Positions 42,376 to 51,465 of a stretch of 64,000 nt of DNA are shown here, piece by piece. Where the stretch lies: assembly GCF_003025555.1 (NCBI RefSeq), contig NZ_PYMH01000001.1:1178001-1242000 (forward strand), written 5' to 3'. How positions within the stretch are numbered: position 1 is the first letter of the stretch; each line of letters begins with the position of its first letter. Source of the DNA: Photobacterium lutimaris (GTDB lineage Bacteria; Pseudomonadota; Gammaproteobacteria; Enterobacterales; Vibrionaceae). The notes beneath the pieces are model-generated. The model saw only the letters and a list, made by a program, of their open reading frames with translations. It made no database searches and was not told the DNA's origin. Position numbers and translations under genes: made by a program.

Positions 42376-43404
42376 GTGAAACTTGCATCACTTAACCATG
42401 GTCGAGATGGCCAACTCATTGTAGTTTCCCGTGACCTGCAAACCGCAGTCCATGCCCACGATATCGCCCCGACGTTACAGTTTGCCCTTGATAACTGGCA
42501 CGAAGTGGAAGCGGACCTACAACATTTATACCGCAACCTCAATGATGATGTTGCACAGCATAGCTTTCCATTTAACCCAGCATTATGCAGCTCACCGCTT
42601 CCACGCGCCTACCAATGGGCGGATGGCAGCGCTTACGTTAACCATGTTGAATTAGTACGCAAAGCCAGAGGAGCCGAAATGCCCGAAAGCTTCTGGACGG
42701 ATCCTCTGATGTACCAAGGCATGTCAGATGGCTTTTTGGCTCCCACCGACAATATCAACGCTGCCGATGAGCAATGGGGCATCGACTTTGAAGGGGAAAT
42801 TGCTATCGTTACCGACGATGTTGATATGGGCACCCGTGCCGAAGAAGTCCATGACCATATCAAGCTTCTGATGCTGGTCAATGATGTCTCGCTGCGCAAT
42901 CTTATTCCAAGTGAACTTGCTAAAGGCTTCGGTTTTTTCCAATCTAAACCCTCTTCCGCTTTCTCGCCTGTTGCTGTCACGCCTGATGAACTGGGCGACA
43001 GTTGGCATGATTATAAGCTCCACCACCGCCTCACAGTTCATCTCAATGGCAAATTATTCGGACAGCCCCATGCCGGTACCGACATGACGTTTAATTTTGC
43101 CGAGCTGGTCCAACATGTGGCAAAAAGTCGAGCACTTTGCGCGGGCACCATTATTGGTTCGGGAACCGTCTCTAATATTGATCGCAGTAGCGGCTCGTGC
43201 TGCCTAGCTGAGCGTCGAATGCTCGAGACCTTGGAGTTTGGCCACCCAGAAACCCCGTTCATGAAATTTGGCGATACTGTCAGAATTGAAATGCTCGATA
43301 ACAACGGCCATTCCATTTTCGGCGCTATTGAACAAACCGTGGTCAAGTATGAACACAAATATCACGATGAGGATTTAAATCACCATAACCCACATCACCA
43401 GTAA
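42376..43404 (+). CDS. fahA: Fumarylacetoacetate hydrolase
   Basis: A 342-residue hydrolase that splits fumarylacetoacetate into fumarate and acetoacetate. FAH-domain signatures include WGIDFEGEIAIVTDDV with the metal-binding Glu residues, LLMLVNDVSLRNLIP, and GSGTVSNIDRSSGSCCLAERR. I chose GTG at 42376 because AAGGAG lies six bases upstream; no ATG is better placed. It lies 28 bp after hmgA. Its product acetoacetate links to the acetoacetyl-CoA synthetase two genes downstream. Confidence 0.92.
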   Translation: MKLASLNHGRDGQLIVVSRDLQTAVHAHDIAPTLQFALDNWHEVEADLQHLYRNLNDDVAQHSFPFNPALCSSPLPRAYQWADGSAYVNHVELVRKARGAEMPESFWTDPLMYQGMSDGFLAPTDNINAADEQWGIDFEGEIAIVTDDVDMGTRAEEVHDHIKLLMLVNDVSLRNLIPSELAKGFGFFQSKPSSAFSPVAVTPDELGDSWHDYKLHHRLTVHLNGKLFGQPHAGTDMTFNFAELVQHVAKSRALCAGTIIGSGTVSNIDRSSGSCCLAERRMLETLEFGHPETPFMKFGDTVRIEMLDNNGHSIFGAIEQTVVKYEHKYHDEDLNHHNPHHQ

Positions 43405-43471
43405 TAATTAGAAGGACTGGGCGACGGGTAATTAGGGCTGACTCTGATATTGGGTCTAAGGAAAAAACACT

Positions 43472-44125
43472 GTGAAACTGTATGATTATTATCGTTCTTC
43501 GGCGTCGTACCGAGTGCGAATTGCGCTAAACATGAAAGGGCTGAGCTATGAGCAGGTGGCTGTTTCACTGTTGGACAAAGAGCAAAACAGTGCCGCCTAC
43601 TCTGCGCTGAACCCCAGTCAGTTAGTTCCGGGGTTTTGTCGTAACACTAATAACTCAGAAAAAGGCTCACCGGAAGATACCGCCGTCCTGGGGCAATCTT
43701 TGGCTATCATCGAATATCTTGATGAGTGTTATCCCGACCCCTCCTTGCTGCCAAGTGAACCATGGCATAAGGCCCAATGCCGAGAAATTGCCCTTATTGT
43801 TGCCTGTGATATCCACCCTCTGAACAATTTACGCGTTCTCAACTACTTAAATAGTGATCTTGGGGTCAATCAAAACGAGAAAATGATTTGGTATCACCAT
43901 TGGCTAAAACAAGGCCTTCAGAGCCTTGAGAACCTTTCTAGTCGGTATAACACCCCGTTCACCTGTACTGACACCCCGTCTCTGGCTGATATCTGTTTAA
44001 TACCTCAGCTGTATAACGCTAAACGATTTGGTTTTGAAACCAACAGTTACCCAAGGTTGCTTGAAATCGAACAACGCTGTTTAGCCCTAACCGCCTTTCA
44101 AAAAGCCCACCCGGATAACCAATAA
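43472..44125 (+). CDS. maiA: Maleylacetoacetate isomerase (zeta-class GST)
   Basis: A 217-residue glutathione-dependent isomerase that converts maleylacetoacetate to fumarylacetoacetate. The zeta-class GST signature YYRSSASYRVRIALN lies near residues 6-20 with the catalytic Ser-Ser pair. The thioredoxin-like domain has the NPSQLVP cis-proline loop, and the C-terminal domain has CDIHPLNNLRVL. The start is GTG at 43472 with AAGGA upstream. It is the third gene of the homogentisate operon. A glutathione supply is implied. Confidence 0.93.
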   Translation: MKLYDYYRSSASYRVRIALNMKGLSYEQVAVSLLDKEQNSAAYSALNPSQLVPGFCRNTNNSEKGSPEDTAVLGQSLAIIEYLDECYPDPSLLPSEPWHKAQCREIALIVACDIHPLNNLRVLNYLNSDLGVNQNEKMIWYHHWLKQGLQSLENLSSRYNTPFTCTDTPSLADICLIPQLYNAKRFGFETNSYPRLLEIEQRCLALTAFQKAHPDNQ

Positions 44126-44151
44126 CCAAAAGCGCAATGAAGGAGAAAATG

Positions 44152-46188
44152 ATGACAAACCCAGAATCTTCTAATATTGGTTATCCCGCAGACAATCCGC
44201 CTCAGTTGCTGTGGATGCCGGAGAAAGATCGCATTCACAACAGCAAGCTGTATCAATTCATGGTTAAGCTGAGTGAGAAAAAGAACACCCTCTATCATGA
44301 TTACAATCAGTTGCATAACTGGAGTGTCAACCATAGTGAAGAGTTCTGGAGTATGGTGTGGGACTTCTGCCAAGTCGAAGGAGCCAAAAAGCCCCCTGTA
44401 ACATTTTGCCCCCCCGATAGCAGTACACCAGCCAAAGATACCCAGTGGTTCCCGCACGCTAAACTCAACTATGCCGAAAACCTCCTGCGCAACTGGCGCA
44501 CCCACGCCGCGGCGGATGCCATCATTTACCATTGCGAAGGCGATCCTCAGCAGCGCCAACACCTTAGCTGGCAGCAACTGTATCGACAAACCTCACAGGT
44601 CGCGAGCTTTCTCCATCAGATCGGGATCAAAAAAGGGGACGTTGTTGCGGGGTATTTACCGAACATCCCCCAAACGGTTGTGGCTATGCTGGCTACCACT
44701 GCGCTAGGCGCAATTTGGACCTCCACCTCGCCGGATTTTGGGGCTGAGAGCGTGATAGAGCGCTTTGGGCAAACTAAACCGAAAGTGATGTTTTTCGCCC
44801 AAGGTTATCAGTACAACGGAAAGACTATGTCTTATTTCGACAAGGTCGCTGCCGTCAGTGCCAATATTCCGGAACTCGCACATCTAATCGAAATCCCAGC
44901 AACGCCAGAACAGATTCCACAGGACACGGTTTCTATTCCTGATACCATCAATCATCACTACTGGACCGATATCCTCGACAGTACCGTACCCAGTGAACTG
45001 GGATTTACCCCCGTCCCGTTCAACCATCCGCTTTATATCCTGTATTCGTCAGGTACAACAGGTAAACCCAAGTGTATTGTCCATAGTGTGGGTGGCACCT
45101 TACTCAATCACCTTAAAGAGCACCAATTACAAACGGATATTCGCACCGGTGACAAGGTATTTTACTTCACCACTTGCGGCTGGATGATGTGGAATTGGCT
45201 AGTATCAGGGCTTGCCTCAGGCGCGACCTTAATTCTGTATGACGGCTCCCCTTTCTACCCCGACGGTAATGTTTTATGGAAGATGGCCGAGCAAGAACAA
45301 GTGACGTTATTCGGCACTTCAGCCAAATACCTCGAGGCTCTGGAAAAACAAGGTTACCGCCCCAAAGACAAGGCTAACCTGTCATCTCTGCGTACACTGT
45401 GTTCTACCGGCTCCGTGCTTGCCCCGGAGCAGTTTGATTATGTCTATGATGCCATTCATAGTGACATCCAACTTGCTAGCATTTCAGGCGGCACCGATAT
45501 ATGCGGCTGCTTTGCCCTCGGTAACCCGATTAGCCCCGTTTATCGAGGTGAATGCCAAGGGCGCGCATTAGGCATGGATGTACAAGTATTCAATGAACAA
45601 GGCCGAGCTGTTCATCTACAACACGGCGAGCTCGTTTGTCGCAACAGTTTCCCTAATCAACCGATTGGCTTTTGGAGCGACCCAGATGGCAGCAAGTACC
45701 ATGACGCCTACTGGAATACCTTCCCAGATACTTGGCACCACGGCGATTATGTTAGCCTATCGAATACTGGCGGAATGGTGTTCTACGGTCGCTCCGATGC
45801 CGTACTTAACCCCGGAGGAGTAAGAATTGGCACCGCAGAAATATACCGCCAGGTAAACCGGTTGGATGAAATCAAAGACTCACTAGTCATAGGCCAAAAC
45901 CAAGGCACAGATGTCCGCGTTGTCTTGTTTGTCCAACTAGCCGACGGTGAACTGCTCACGGACGCATTGAAAGCCAATATCAAGCAGAAGATCCGCGAAC
46001 ACTGCTCACCCCGCCATGTCCCCGAAGTCATCCTGGCAGTAAAAGACGTCCCCCGGACCAAGTCTGGCAAGCTAGTAGAATTGGCTGTTCGCAATATCGT
46101 CCATGATCAGCCAGTGAAAAATGTTGGGGCGCTGGCAAACCCTGAATCTTTGGAGGAGTTTAGGGATCGGGATGAGTTGAAAACTTAA
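44152..46188 (+). CDS. aacS: Acetoacetate--CoA ligase
   Basis: A 678-residue ANL-superfamily enzyme that activates acetoacetate to acetoacetyl-CoA with ATP. Motifs are YSSGTTGKPKCIVH (P-loop), TSGG-like SISGGTDICGCF, WHHGDYVSL, and the C-terminal PRTKSGKLVELAV with the catalytic Lys. The AACS-type N-terminal extension (WSVNHSEEFWSMVWDF) separates it from acetyl-CoA synthetase. I chose ATG at 44152 because AAGGAG is six bases upstream; ATG three bases earlier is a close alternative. It completes tyrosine breakdown by retrieving the acetoacetate made by fahA. Confidence 0.93.
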   Translation: MTNPESSNIGYPADNPPQLLWMPEKDRIHNSKLYQFMVKLSEKKNTLYHDYNQLHNWSVNHSEEFWSMVWDFCQVEGAKKPPVTFCPPDSSTPAKDTQWFPHAKLNYAENLLRNWRTHAAADAIIYHCEGDPQQRQHLSWQQLYRQTSQVASFLHQIGIKKGDVVAGYLPNIPQTVVAMLATTALGAIWTSTSPDFGAESVIERFGQTKPKVMFFAQGYQYNGKTMSYFDKVAAVSANIPELAHLIEIPATPEQIPQDTVSIPDTINHHYWTDILDSTVPSELGFTPVPFNHPLYILYSSGTTGKPKCIVHSVGGTLLNHLKEHQLQTDIRTGDKVFYFTTCGWMMWNWLVSGLASGATLILYDGSPFYPDGNVLWKMAEQEQVTLFGTSAKYLEALEKQGYRPKDKANLSSLRTLCSTGSVLAPEQFDYVYDAIHSDIQLASISGGTDICGCFALGNPISPVYRGECQGRALGMDVQVFNEQGRAVHLQHGELVCRNSFPNQPIGFWSDPDGSKYHDAYWNTFPDTWHHGDYVSLSNTGGMVFYGRSDAVLNPGGVRIGTAEIYRQVNRLDEIKDSLVIGQNQGTDVRVVLFVQLADGELLTDALKANIKQKIREHCSPRHVPEVILAVKDVPRTKSGKLVELAVRNIVHDQPVKNVGALANPESLEEFRDRDELKT

Positions 46189-46214
46189 GTCATTCACTCA
46201 TCTTAAAAACTAAT

Positions 46215-47243
46215 TTACTTCAACCATGGTGACGTAATACAAATCGTCTGCTGGTCGAAATCTATCGTCCCTTCAACACCTAGCGGGGTGACCAGCATCG
46301 GGTGGGTATGACAGCTATCAAAACCATTTAAAATAGGAACAGGTTGCCCGTTTAGCACTTCCATCAATACATCCAGTGGTTGGCGACCTGTCCTCTTATC
46401 ATCAAACAGTTCATGCTTTCCTAAAATAATGGCGGATACCTTATCAAACACGCCGCAAAGCTTTAAATGACTGAACGAGCGCTCGACTGTTTCTATCCCC
46501 TTTAAACAATCCTCCAACAGCAAGATGTCTCCTTGCTGTATTTCAGGCATGTATGGGCTTCCCCATATTCCTGCCATTGTGTTTAAGTTCCCACCAATAA
46601 CTCGGCCTTTAATCACCCCATTACCGATAAATTGCCAATCATTAGCCTGAGTCAGTTTGGCTTCACATTGGTTTTCCCAATCAATTTTTACGTCTGTCCA
46701 CTGCTCTGGCATTTGATAACGATAAGGTGGATTTTGCTTTTGACGCCGACTTTCATATGCCGTTTCACATAGCAGCGTCTCGAAGGAAGCAAACGTCTCA
46801 TCGACTAGCGGCGGATACTCACCAAACGATGCCACTAAGGCTGGGCCGTAAAAGGTAACAAGGCCGGTTTGAGCATAGATGCCCAGTAGCAAGGCGGTAA
46901 CGTCCGAATAACCAATAATAATTTTGGGATCTTTCTTTAACGCCGCATAGTCAATATAAGGCAATAGCGCATTACTGTTATTTCCGCCAATAGTCGAAAT
47001 AATACAGCGGACTTGCGGGTCGCGAATTAACACATTGAGCTCGTCAGCCCTTTGCTGGATACTGCCCGAACGGTAGTAGTCTGACTGACCGGTCAATTTT
47101 CCCGCTTTCAGGTTAAACCCTTTTTGTTGTAAATACGCTTTTGCCCTTTCAAAACGCTTAGGAGCAAAACAGGTCGCAGGCGATGATGGCGAGAAAAAGC
47201 CAATGGTATCGCCTTGTTTAAGTGCTGGAGCTAGTATTGCCAT
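46215..47243 (-). CDS. S66 family peptidase (LD-carboxypeptidase / MccF-like)
   Basis: A 342-residue serine peptidase of family S66. Members include LD-carboxypeptidases that trim peptidoglycan tetrapeptides and MccF-like enzymes that inactivate microcin C. The opening DTIGFFSPSSPA, the STIGGNNSNALLPYID segment, the nucleophile Ser in IIGYSDVTALLLGI, and a C-terminal catalytic His region (GHTHPMLVTPLGVEG-like CHTHPMLVTPLG) are visible. The mid-sequence insertion and LLLEDCLKGIETVERSF favour the MccF-like side, which is inference. It is convergent with the acs-type gene; there is no obvious terminator between. Confidence 0.85.
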   Translation of the reverse strand: MAILAPALKQGDTIGFFSPSSPATCFAPKRFERAKAYLQQKGFNLKAGKLTGQSDYYRSGSIQQRADELNVLIRDPQVRCIISTIGGNNSNALLPYIDYAALKKDPKIIIGYSDVTALLLGIYAQTGLVTFYGPALVASFGEYPPLVDETFASFETLLCETAYESRRQKQNPPYRYQMPEQWTDVKIDWENQCEAKLTQANDWQFIGNGVIKGRVIGGNLNTMAGIWGSPYMPEIQQGDILLLEDCLKGIETVERSFSHLKLCGVFDKVSAIILGKHELFDDKRTGRQPLDVLMEVLNGQPVPILNGFDSCHTHPMLVTPLGVEGTIDFDQQTICITSPWLK

Positions 47244-47613
47244 TCTTACCTCATTTATTCTGAATAACTAAATTAAATTAATACCATCAATAACTTAAGC
47301 TCGGTAGTTCTAACACTGTCATTAAGTTAACAGTTAGGTTTTCATCACAATCGAGCAATAAACGTCCTTCATTAGCATTGAATCTAAAACACGCCCTATA
47401 ATTAGAGCACGAAACATAATGATAAAATCAAAACAAATCCCACAATACGAGTTTCCAATCTTACACAAGAAGCTAAATACTTAATTTTTCATGCTAAAAT
47501 ACAAACGCTGTTCACATTCACTTATAGATCACCTACAATCATTTTTGAGAAACTCATTCGAACACTAATAATTGTGAGTGAGTGAACCCAACCTTTGAGA
47601 AAGGATACTCGAG
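47244..47613. promoter_or_regulatory. Promoter region of the betaine/choline ABC operon
   Basis: 370 AT-rich bases between the divergent peptidase and transporter genes. A -10-like TATAAT lies near 47398-47403 on the plus strand, without a convincing -35. The transporter ribosome-binding site GAAAGGA precedes 47614. I see no clear BetI-type operator. Confidence 0.35.
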
Positions 47614-48603
47614 ATGAATTATAAAACCCCATTACTGCTTGCTATAAGTGCAATGGCAATGAATGCCAATGCCAGCGAATGTGGGAAAGTCACCATTGCC
47701 GACATGAACTGGAGTTCCGCCAGCCTTATCGCCAACATTGACCGCTTTATTTTGGAACACGGCTACGATTGTGATGCCGAGTTGATACCTGGCGATACCA
47801 TGCCAACCGGTACATCCATGATTGAAAAAGGTCAGCCAGATGTTGCTCCTGAACTATGGAGCAACAGCTTGAAAGATGCGCTGGATAAAGGCGTCGAGGA
47901 AAAACGCTTACGCTATGCCGGTAAAGCTCTGGTCGATGGTGGTGAAGAAGGGTTCTGGGTACCATCTTACCTGGTAGAAAAATATCCAGAGATGAAAACG
48001 ATCGAAGGTGTTGAGAAACATGCCAAGCTATTTAAGCACCCAGAAGACCCTGATAAGTCTGCCTTCTACAGCTGTCCGGCGGGTTGGAACTGCCAAATCA
48101 GTGCAGGCAACCTGTTTAAAGCCATGAAGCTTGATGAAGCTGGCTTTGTCATTGTGGATCCGGGTTCAGCGGCAGGATTATCAGGCTCTATCGCTAAAGC
48201 CTATGAACGCCAAGAACCATGGTTTGGTTATTATTGGGCACCGACGGCAGTACTGGGTAAATACAATATGGTCAAAGTGGATTTCGGTAGCGGTATCAAT
48301 GAAGAAGAATTCGTGAAATGTACCACTAACTCTGAATGTGAATCACCTAAAACCACCATGTACCCGCCATCACCCGTTCACACCATTACCACTGAAAAGT
48401 TTGCTGCTCGTTCACCTGAAACCTACGAATACTTTACCAAAAGAGGCTTCACCAATGCCGACATGAATCAAATCCTGGCATGGATGGAAGACAATCAGGC
48501 GGATGGTGAGGAAGCAATGTTCTATTTCCTCGAGGAGTATCCACAAATCTGGCAGCAATGGGTACCACAAGATGTCGTGAAAAAAGTGCAAAATGCACTG
48601 TAA
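47614..48603 (+). CDS. Glycine betaine/choline ABC transporter, substrate-binding protein
   Basis: A 329-residue periplasmic binding protein (OpuAC/ProX superfamily) with a signal peptide ending at ANASECG (residue ~20). Type II fold segments such as VTIADMNWSSASLIANID and QPDVAPELWSNS are present. Tryptophans typical of quaternary-ammonium aromatic boxes occur (SFYSCPAGWNCQ-type region, WFGYYWAPTAVLG). Four or more cysteines suggest disulfides. It is the first gene of the operon, followed by permease and ATPase, the reverse of E. coli proVWX. A stable hairpin follows. The exact compatible solute is unresolved. Confidence 0.9.
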   Translation: MNYKTPLLLAISAMAMNANASECGKVTIADMNWSSASLIANIDRFILEHGYDCDAELIPGDTMPTGTSMIEKGQPDVAPELWSNSLKDALDKGVEEKRLRYAGKALVDGGEEGFWVPSYLVEKYPEMKTIEGVEKHAKLFKHPEDPDKSAFYSCPAGWNCQISAGNLFKAMKLDEAGFVIVDPGSAAGLSGSIAKAYERQEPWFGYYWAPTAVLGKYNMVKVDFGSGINEEEFVKCTTNSECESPKTTMYPPSPVHTITTEKFAARSPETYEYFTKRGFTNADMNQILAWMEDNQADGEEAMFYFLEEYPQIWQQWVPQDVVKKVQNAL

Positions 48604-48645
48604 GTCACATCTGAAATTTAAGGTATAGGATTACCTTGTTGTACG

Positions 48646-48667
48646 CCAGAGCCTTTTGGGGCTCTGG
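48646..48667 (+). promoter_or_regulatory. Intercistronic mRNA hairpin after the binding-protein gene
   Basis: CCAGAGCC / GGCTCTGG, an 8-bp stem with a six-base loop and no T tract, lies between the binding-protein and permease genes. Such elements stabilise the upstream mRNA and give excess binding protein. Confidence 0.6.
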
Positions 48668-48685
48668 TAAGAAAAGGAATTAAAC

Positions 48686-49585
48686 ATGTCAGAGTCTAAT
48701 TGGCTTAGCGAATTCCCGGAAATGGATCGTTCAGATCTTCGGGTTATCCGCAAAACACTCGATGGCGCCTATCGTGATTTCTCACGTGAATACGGTGACC
48801 TTATCGAATCTTTATTCGATCCTCTACTAACGTTCTTGGTCTGGTTTGAAAAGCTACTCCTTTCCACACCCTGGATCATCGTACTTGGAGTTTGTACTGC
48901 GCTAATTTATGCAGCGAGCCGCTCTTGGAAGCTCGCTCTAGGATGCTTTACCTCCCTTATTCTCATCGGATATTTCGGTATGTGGGAGGACACAATGCGT
49001 ACGCTCAGTATCATAACCGTATGTACTATGCTTGCCATTCTAATGGGCATTCCTATCGGCATCGCCATGGCCCGCTCGAACCGTGTGCAGTCTGTCGTGA
49101 CGCCATTACTTGATGTCATGCAGACGATGCCAGCCTTTGTATACCTCATCCCTGTGGTGATGCTGCTGGGTATAGGAAAAATCCCCGGACTTATCGCCGT
49201 GGTGATCTACGCTATCCCACCTGTGATCCGCCTGACCAACTTGGGGATCCGTCTCGTTGACAAAGAAGTATTAGAAGCGGCAACGGCTTTCGGAGCCAAT
49301 AAACATCAGAGGTTACTCGGTGTTCAACTCCCGTTAGCGATGCCAACCATCATGGCCGGTATTAACCAGACAATAATGATGGCGCTGTCCATGGTGGTAA
49401 TTGCTTCCATGATTGGCGTTAAAGGATTGGGCCAACCTGTTCTTAAGTCGATCACCAATCAATACTTTACACTGGGATTGTTAAACGGCCTCGCCATTGT
49501 GGCACTTGCTATCCTGTTCGATCGTGCTTCACAGGCTTATGCTAAGCGCACTCAGACCCATTTAGGAGAGCTCGCGCATGACTGA
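48686..49585 (+). CDS. proW: Glycine betaine/choline ABC transporter permease
   Basis: A 299-residue inner-membrane permease with five to six hydrophobic helices. An ABC-permease coupling motif (EAATAFGANKHQRLLGVQLPLAMPTIMAG) lies at about residues 195-223. The ProW-type sequence QTMPAFVYLIPVVMLLGIGKIPG is also visible. AAGGAA precedes ATG. Its 3' end overlaps the ATPase gene by 8 bp. Confidence 0.92.
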   Translation: MSESNWLSEFPEMDRSDLRVIRKTLDGAYRDFSREYGDLIESLFDPLLTFLVWFEKLLLSTPWIIVLGVCTALIYAASRSWKLALGCFTSLILIGYFGMWEDTMRTLSIITVCTMLAILMGIPIGIAMARSNRVQSVVTPLLDVMQTMPAFVYLIPVVMLLGIGKIPGLIAVVIYAIPPVIRLTNLGIRLVDKEVLEAATAFGANKHQRLLGVQLPLAMPTIMAGINQTIMMALSMVVIASMIGVKGLGQPVLKSITNQYFTLGLLNGLAIVALAILFDRASQAYAKRTQTHLGELAHD

Positions 49586-50822
49586 ACCATTAATTGAAGT
49601 TAGCGGTCTGTATAAAGTCTTTGGCCCAAAGCCGGCATCGGTGATAGACCGGGTTAAAAATGGGGAAAGCAAAGATAAGCTGCTCAATGATACCGGCCAT
49701 ACTGTTGGCCTTAAAGATATCAACCTTAAGATCAATAAAGGAGAAATCTTTGTCATTATGGGCCTATCGGGATCAGGCAAATCAACGTTAATACGGCACT
49801 TCAATCGCTTGATTGACCCTACATTAGGGAAGATCTTAGTTGAAGGTATTGACGTAATGAAACTCTCAGTAAATGAGTTAGTTACCTTCCGGCGGCATAA
49901 GATGTCGATGGTTTTCCAACGGTTTGGCCTATTACCTCATCGCTCAGTGGTAGATAATGTTGCTTATGGGCTAGAAATCCAAGGAATGAGTAAAACAGAT
50001 CGAATCGCTAAGGCAACGGAATGGCTTGAAACCGTGGGCCTTAAAGGTTATGAAAACCAATACCCGGCTCAATTATCAGGCGGACAGCAGCAACGTGTTG
50101 GTCTCGCTCGAGCACTCAGTACGGATGCGGAAATCCTGTTGATGGATGAGGCGTTTTCAGCCCTTGACCCGTTAATCCGCAGTGAAATGCAAGATCAGCT
50201 GATTTCACTTCAGGAAAAACTGCACAAAACCATTATCTTCATCACCCACGATTTAGATGAAGCCTTGCGATTAGGGGATCGGATCGTCATCCTTAAAGAC
50301 GGTGAATTGGTTCAGCAGGGATCGCCAGATCAAATACTGCTTCATCCAGCAGATGAATACGTTGAAGCATTTGTCAAAGATGTTAATCGAGCTAGAGCAT
50401 TAACAGTTGAAACCGTTATGCAGCCTCCGGCCTACCGGATTACAGCGAAAACCATTGAAGAAGCTTTGGTTGAGATGAAACGAATCAAACAAGATTACGC
50501 TTACAACGTTACTGAGGAAGGCTATCAGGGTGTGGTAACAAAGGAAAGTTTACTCAATGCAGCTAAAACTGATGCGAGCCAAAGTCTAGAAGACGACATT
50601 TATGAAGAGGTCCCAGTCATCTCAGCCGGTTCTGCCATCGAGGAAGTATTACCAGACACCATGTCGTGTGATTACTCCTTGCCTGTCGTTGACGAAGATG
50701 GAAACTTACAAGGTGAGCTTGAGCGCAGTGCCGTAGCAGAAATTTTCACTGATACTAATGAGGCTAAGACGGCTTCAAAAGAAGACCTAACCGTCCAACC
50801 GGTGGTGGATAAAGCCTCATAA
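49578..50822 (+). CDS. proV: Glycine betaine/choline ABC transporter ATPase with CBS domains
   Basis: A 414-residue ATPase of the ProV/OpuAA type. The ABC domain has Walker A GLSGSGKST near residue 60, the Q-loop, signature LSGGQQQRVGLARAL, and Walker B EILLMDEAFSALDP, then the H-loop FITHDLDEAL. From about residue 280 a tandem CBS-domain pair follows, which in relatives senses ionic strength and gates transport. The CBS pair is somewhat divergent. It is the last gene of the operon, followed by a bidirectional terminator. Confidence 0.93.
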   Translation: MTEPLIEVSGLYKVFGPKPASVIDRVKNGESKDKLLNDTGHTVGLKDINLKINKGEIFVIMGLSGSGKSTLIRHFNRLIDPTLGKILVEGIDVMKLSVNELVTFRRHKMSMVFQRFGLLPHRSVVDNVAYGLEIQGMSKTDRIAKATEWLETVGLKGYENQYPAQLSGGQQQRVGLARALSTDAEILLMDEAFSALDPLIRSEMQDQLISLQEKLHKTIIFITHDLDEALRLGDRIVILKDGELVQQGSPDQILLHPADEYVEAFVKDVNRARALTVETVMQPPAYRITAKTIEEALVEMKRIKQDYAYNVTEEGYQGVVTKESLLNAAKTDASQSLEDDIYEEVPVISAGSAIEEVLPDTMSCDYSLPVVDEDGNLQGELERSAVAEIFTDTNEAKTASKEDLTVQPVVDKAS

Positions 50823-50850
50823 TCCTCTAAACGTTGATTTTATTTAAAAT

Positions 50851-50890
50851 AAAAAAACGCCCACACCGATTTATCGGTATGGGCGTTTTT
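50851..50890. terminator. Bidirectional terminator after the betaine transporter operon
   Basis: AAAAACGCCC..ACCGAT / TCGGT..GGGCGTTTTT stem with one mismatch, between convergent genes. Confidence 0.9.
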
Positions 50891-50915
50891 AGAAGGTACG
50901 CTGAAGGACGCAGCG

Positions 50916-51290
50916 TTATGAAATTTCTTTCATTGCAGAAACAACGGATGGATCATTTAGCAGATTAAATAGCATGCTCTTTGCTGATGCTCGCTGAGCG
51001 TCAGATAATGCTTTCTTTGGGTTTTCTCGGCATAGTGTCAGTATGTTTTTGATGAACTTACTGTTAGTCCCAGATAGCTCGTACACAAATCGTAGCGTAT
51101 CAAGCAACTCCCCCTGAGGCAGGCTATAAACCGCCATTTCACAGCTGAGGTTATCCATGGCCAGAAAGTTGTTCACTACCTCACGACGCTCTGCATTGAA
51201 CTTCTCTTTAGCGATGTGGCCATCAATTAAAGCCTGTACTCTTTCAGCGATAGCTAAAGGCACTTCCATTGTTTTGGTTTCATGAGTCAT
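50916..51290 (-). CDS. Hypothetical helical protein
   Basis: A 124-residue soluble protein, apparently all-helical, with no signal sequence. The segments VPLAIAERVQALIDGHIAKEK and AQRASAKSMLFNLLNDPSVV are amphipathic. A single DNLSCEMAVYSLPQGELLD stretch is distinctive. I do not recognise a family. The start at 51290 has GGAGAAAC upstream (good). It is a single gene convergent with the transporter operon. Confidence 0.7.
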   Translation of the reverse strand: MTHETKTMEVPLAIAERVQALIDGHIAKEKFNAERREVVNNFLAMDNLSCEMAVYSLPQGELLDTLRFVYELSGTNSKFIKNILTLCRENPKKALSDAQRASAKSMLFNLLNDPSVVSAMKEIS

Positions 51291-51465
51291 CGTTGTTTCT
51301 CCTGCTCTAACTGGGGTTGACCTACAGCCTCGGTAATCTGGTGATACTTCGATTACTCGTATGAATAATCAAGAATAACACTTGAATGGCATTACCTCAT
51401 CTTACAAATCGCAGATCCCACTGCGTGAAAGACTGTAGGAGCAATTTCATTTTACAAATAAAGGG

